From Paenibacillus sp. EZ-K15 (GTDB taxonomy: Bacteria > Bacillota > Bacilli > Paenibacillales > Paenibacillaceae), in NCBI RefSeq assembly GCF_002573715.1, contig NZ_PDHM01000024.1, positions 113,676-177,675 on the forward strand: a stretch of DNA of 64,000 nt, in the 5' to 3' direction. Shown here piece after piece: positions 63,082-64,000 of this stretch. The stretch's first letter is position 1; each line of letters opens with the position of its first letter. The notes beneath the pieces were generated by a model. It saw only the letters and a program-made list of their open reading frames with translations. It did not search any database and was not told where the DNA came from. The translations under genes and the position numbers were made by a program.

Positions 63082-64000
63082 TTACACCTCCCCATACAGC
63101 AGATAAGGGGTCCGCATCGTTCTCCACAACTCCGCATCCTTGCCCCACTCGGCAACAATGCGCTGGAGTCCGGCTTCTTCGTGGATGTGCCGCCGGACAT
63201 CTTCGCTGCCCGTTAGTAAATCAATAAAATACCGGTTGCGTCCCTCCGGTGGGGTAAGCCACTGGAACTGATCCGGGTACATTCGGCTGACCAGGTGCAA
63301 CAGCACAAGCCCTGTACGCACAGCTTCCACTTTTGCCGAATTCGTTACAAACAACATCACCCCGCCGCATCCTTCGCCCTGATGCTTCGAGAAGGTGGGT
63401 GTCATGTACATGGAATGGGCATGCACACCCGGCAGTCCGTACGCGTTGAATGCCTTCGCCAGCTCTTCGCCATCGACCCATGGAGCACCGATCCATTCGA
63501 ATGGCCGGGTCGTTCCCCTTCCTTCCGAAAGATTGGTCCCTTCGAAGAAACAAGTCCCGCTGTACAGCCGCACCGTATCCATCGTGGGAATGTTCGGCGA
63601 AGGCAGCACCCACGGAAGACCCGTGTCGTTATAAACCATGTCGCGCGTCCATCCTTCGAGCTGAATCACATCCAGATCACATCCGGTCCCTCGCAAGTCA
63701 TTGGCCATGCGCGCGAATTCGCCAATGGTCATCCCGGTGCTAATCGGAATCTGCCATCCGCCCACCATGGATTCATATCCCGGCTGCAGCAAACCGCCTT
63801 CACAGCGCTCACCGCCAAGCGGATTCGGCCGGTCCAGGACAAGCAAGCTCTTGCCTTGCTCAGCGCATGCCTCCATGACATAGAGGAGCGTGGTCAAATA
63901 CGTGTAAAAACGCACGCCAAGGTCTTGAATATCGAAGATGACCGCGTCCACGTTCTTCAGCATGTCGGCATCCGGTTTACGCCGCGAACCATACAGGCTA
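63082..64000 (-). CDS. namZ: NamZ-type exo-beta-N-acetylmuramidase (DUF1343), partial
   Basis: The gene enters from the right edge; about 306 C-terminal residues are visible. DIQDLGVRFYTYLTTL, LDRPNPLGG, TGMTIGEFA and PSPNIPTMDT are typical of DUF1343, now known as NamZ, which releases MurNAc from the non-reducing end of peptidoglycan fragments. Followed after 3 bp by anmK, consistent with a MurNAc scavenging operon. Its start and any signal peptide are outside the window. Confidence 0.88.
   Translation of the reverse strand, partial: SLYGSRRKPDADMLKNVDAVIFDIQDLGVRFYTYLTTLLYVMEACAEQGKSLLVLDRPNPLGGERCEGGLLQPGYESMVGGWQIPISTGMTIGEFARMANDLRGTGCDLDVIQLEGWTRDMVYNDTGLPWVLPSPNIPTMDTVRLYSGTCFFEGTNLSEGRGTTRPFEWIGAPWVDGEELAKAFNAYGLPGVHAHSMYMTPTFSKHQGEGCGGVMLFVTNSAKVEAVRTGLVLLHLVSRMYPDQFQWLTPPEGRNRYFIDLLTGSEDVRRHIHEEAGLQRIVAEWGKDAELWRTMRTPYLLYGEV

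Overview
The window looks like a chromosomal segment of a Paenibacillus-type, low-to-mid GC Bacillota. Strong AGGAGG-type ribosome binding sites, YesM/YesN-type two-component systems, sugar ABC importers without their own ATPase, RNase J, a PdxK-type pyridoxine kinase and NRPS genes all fit this. I see no phage, no insertion sequence and no tRNA or rRNA. The species assignment is inference from gene content.

Left end (1-6454, minus strand): the upstream end of a natural-product locus. Gene order is a papain/BtrH-like standalone protein, a one-module NRPS (starter-type C, A, T, E) and a secreted serine peptidase of the beta-lactamase/S12 fold that runs off the window. The adenylation pocket reads as Asn-type. 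With the epimerase and the peptidase this matches the N-acyl-D-Asn prodrug strategy known from colibactin, zwittermicin and xenocoumacin. It is the most interesting system in the window.

6455-19700: housekeeping and accessory genes. These are O-acetylhomoserine sulfhydrylase (metY), an SDR, a DUF3949-like small protein, a five-gene operon of two ABC transporters wrapped around an ECF sigma factor, an aldo/keto reductase, a TSUP transporter, and a few small or unknown proteins.

19800-45441: a large glycan-use region. It holds a wrecked GH36 alpha-galactosidase, two paralogous GH42 beta-galactosidases, a GH95 alpha-L-fucosidase, a GH31 YicI-type alpha-xylosidase, two complete importers (two permeases plus lipoprotein each, no ATPase), two YesM/YesN two-component systems and a cupin-AraC regulator. 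The activities together fit trimming of fucosylated xyloglucan oligosaccharides. CcpA (cre)-like sites lie upstream of the GH31 gene, one kinase gene and the neighbouring chitinase.

45436-64000: secreted GH18 chitinase, YqcI/YcgG protein, RNase J, MFS transporter, PAS sensor kinase, YiiX-like papain-fold protein, VTT membrane protein, pdxK, methionine aminopeptidase, a TIMP/NTR-like anchored protein, a methyltransferase, glcD-glcF, and anmK with the start of a NamZ-type muramidase gene (MurNAc recycling).

Non-coding structure is notable. A structured repeat family occurs three times (38.05 kb and a tandem pair at 55.2-55.6 kb), with compensatory base changes preserving its stems. A 20-bp tandem repeat lies upstream of the methyltransferase gene, and the 3' end of anmK is duplicated. 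Most transcription units end in clear stem-loop terminators.
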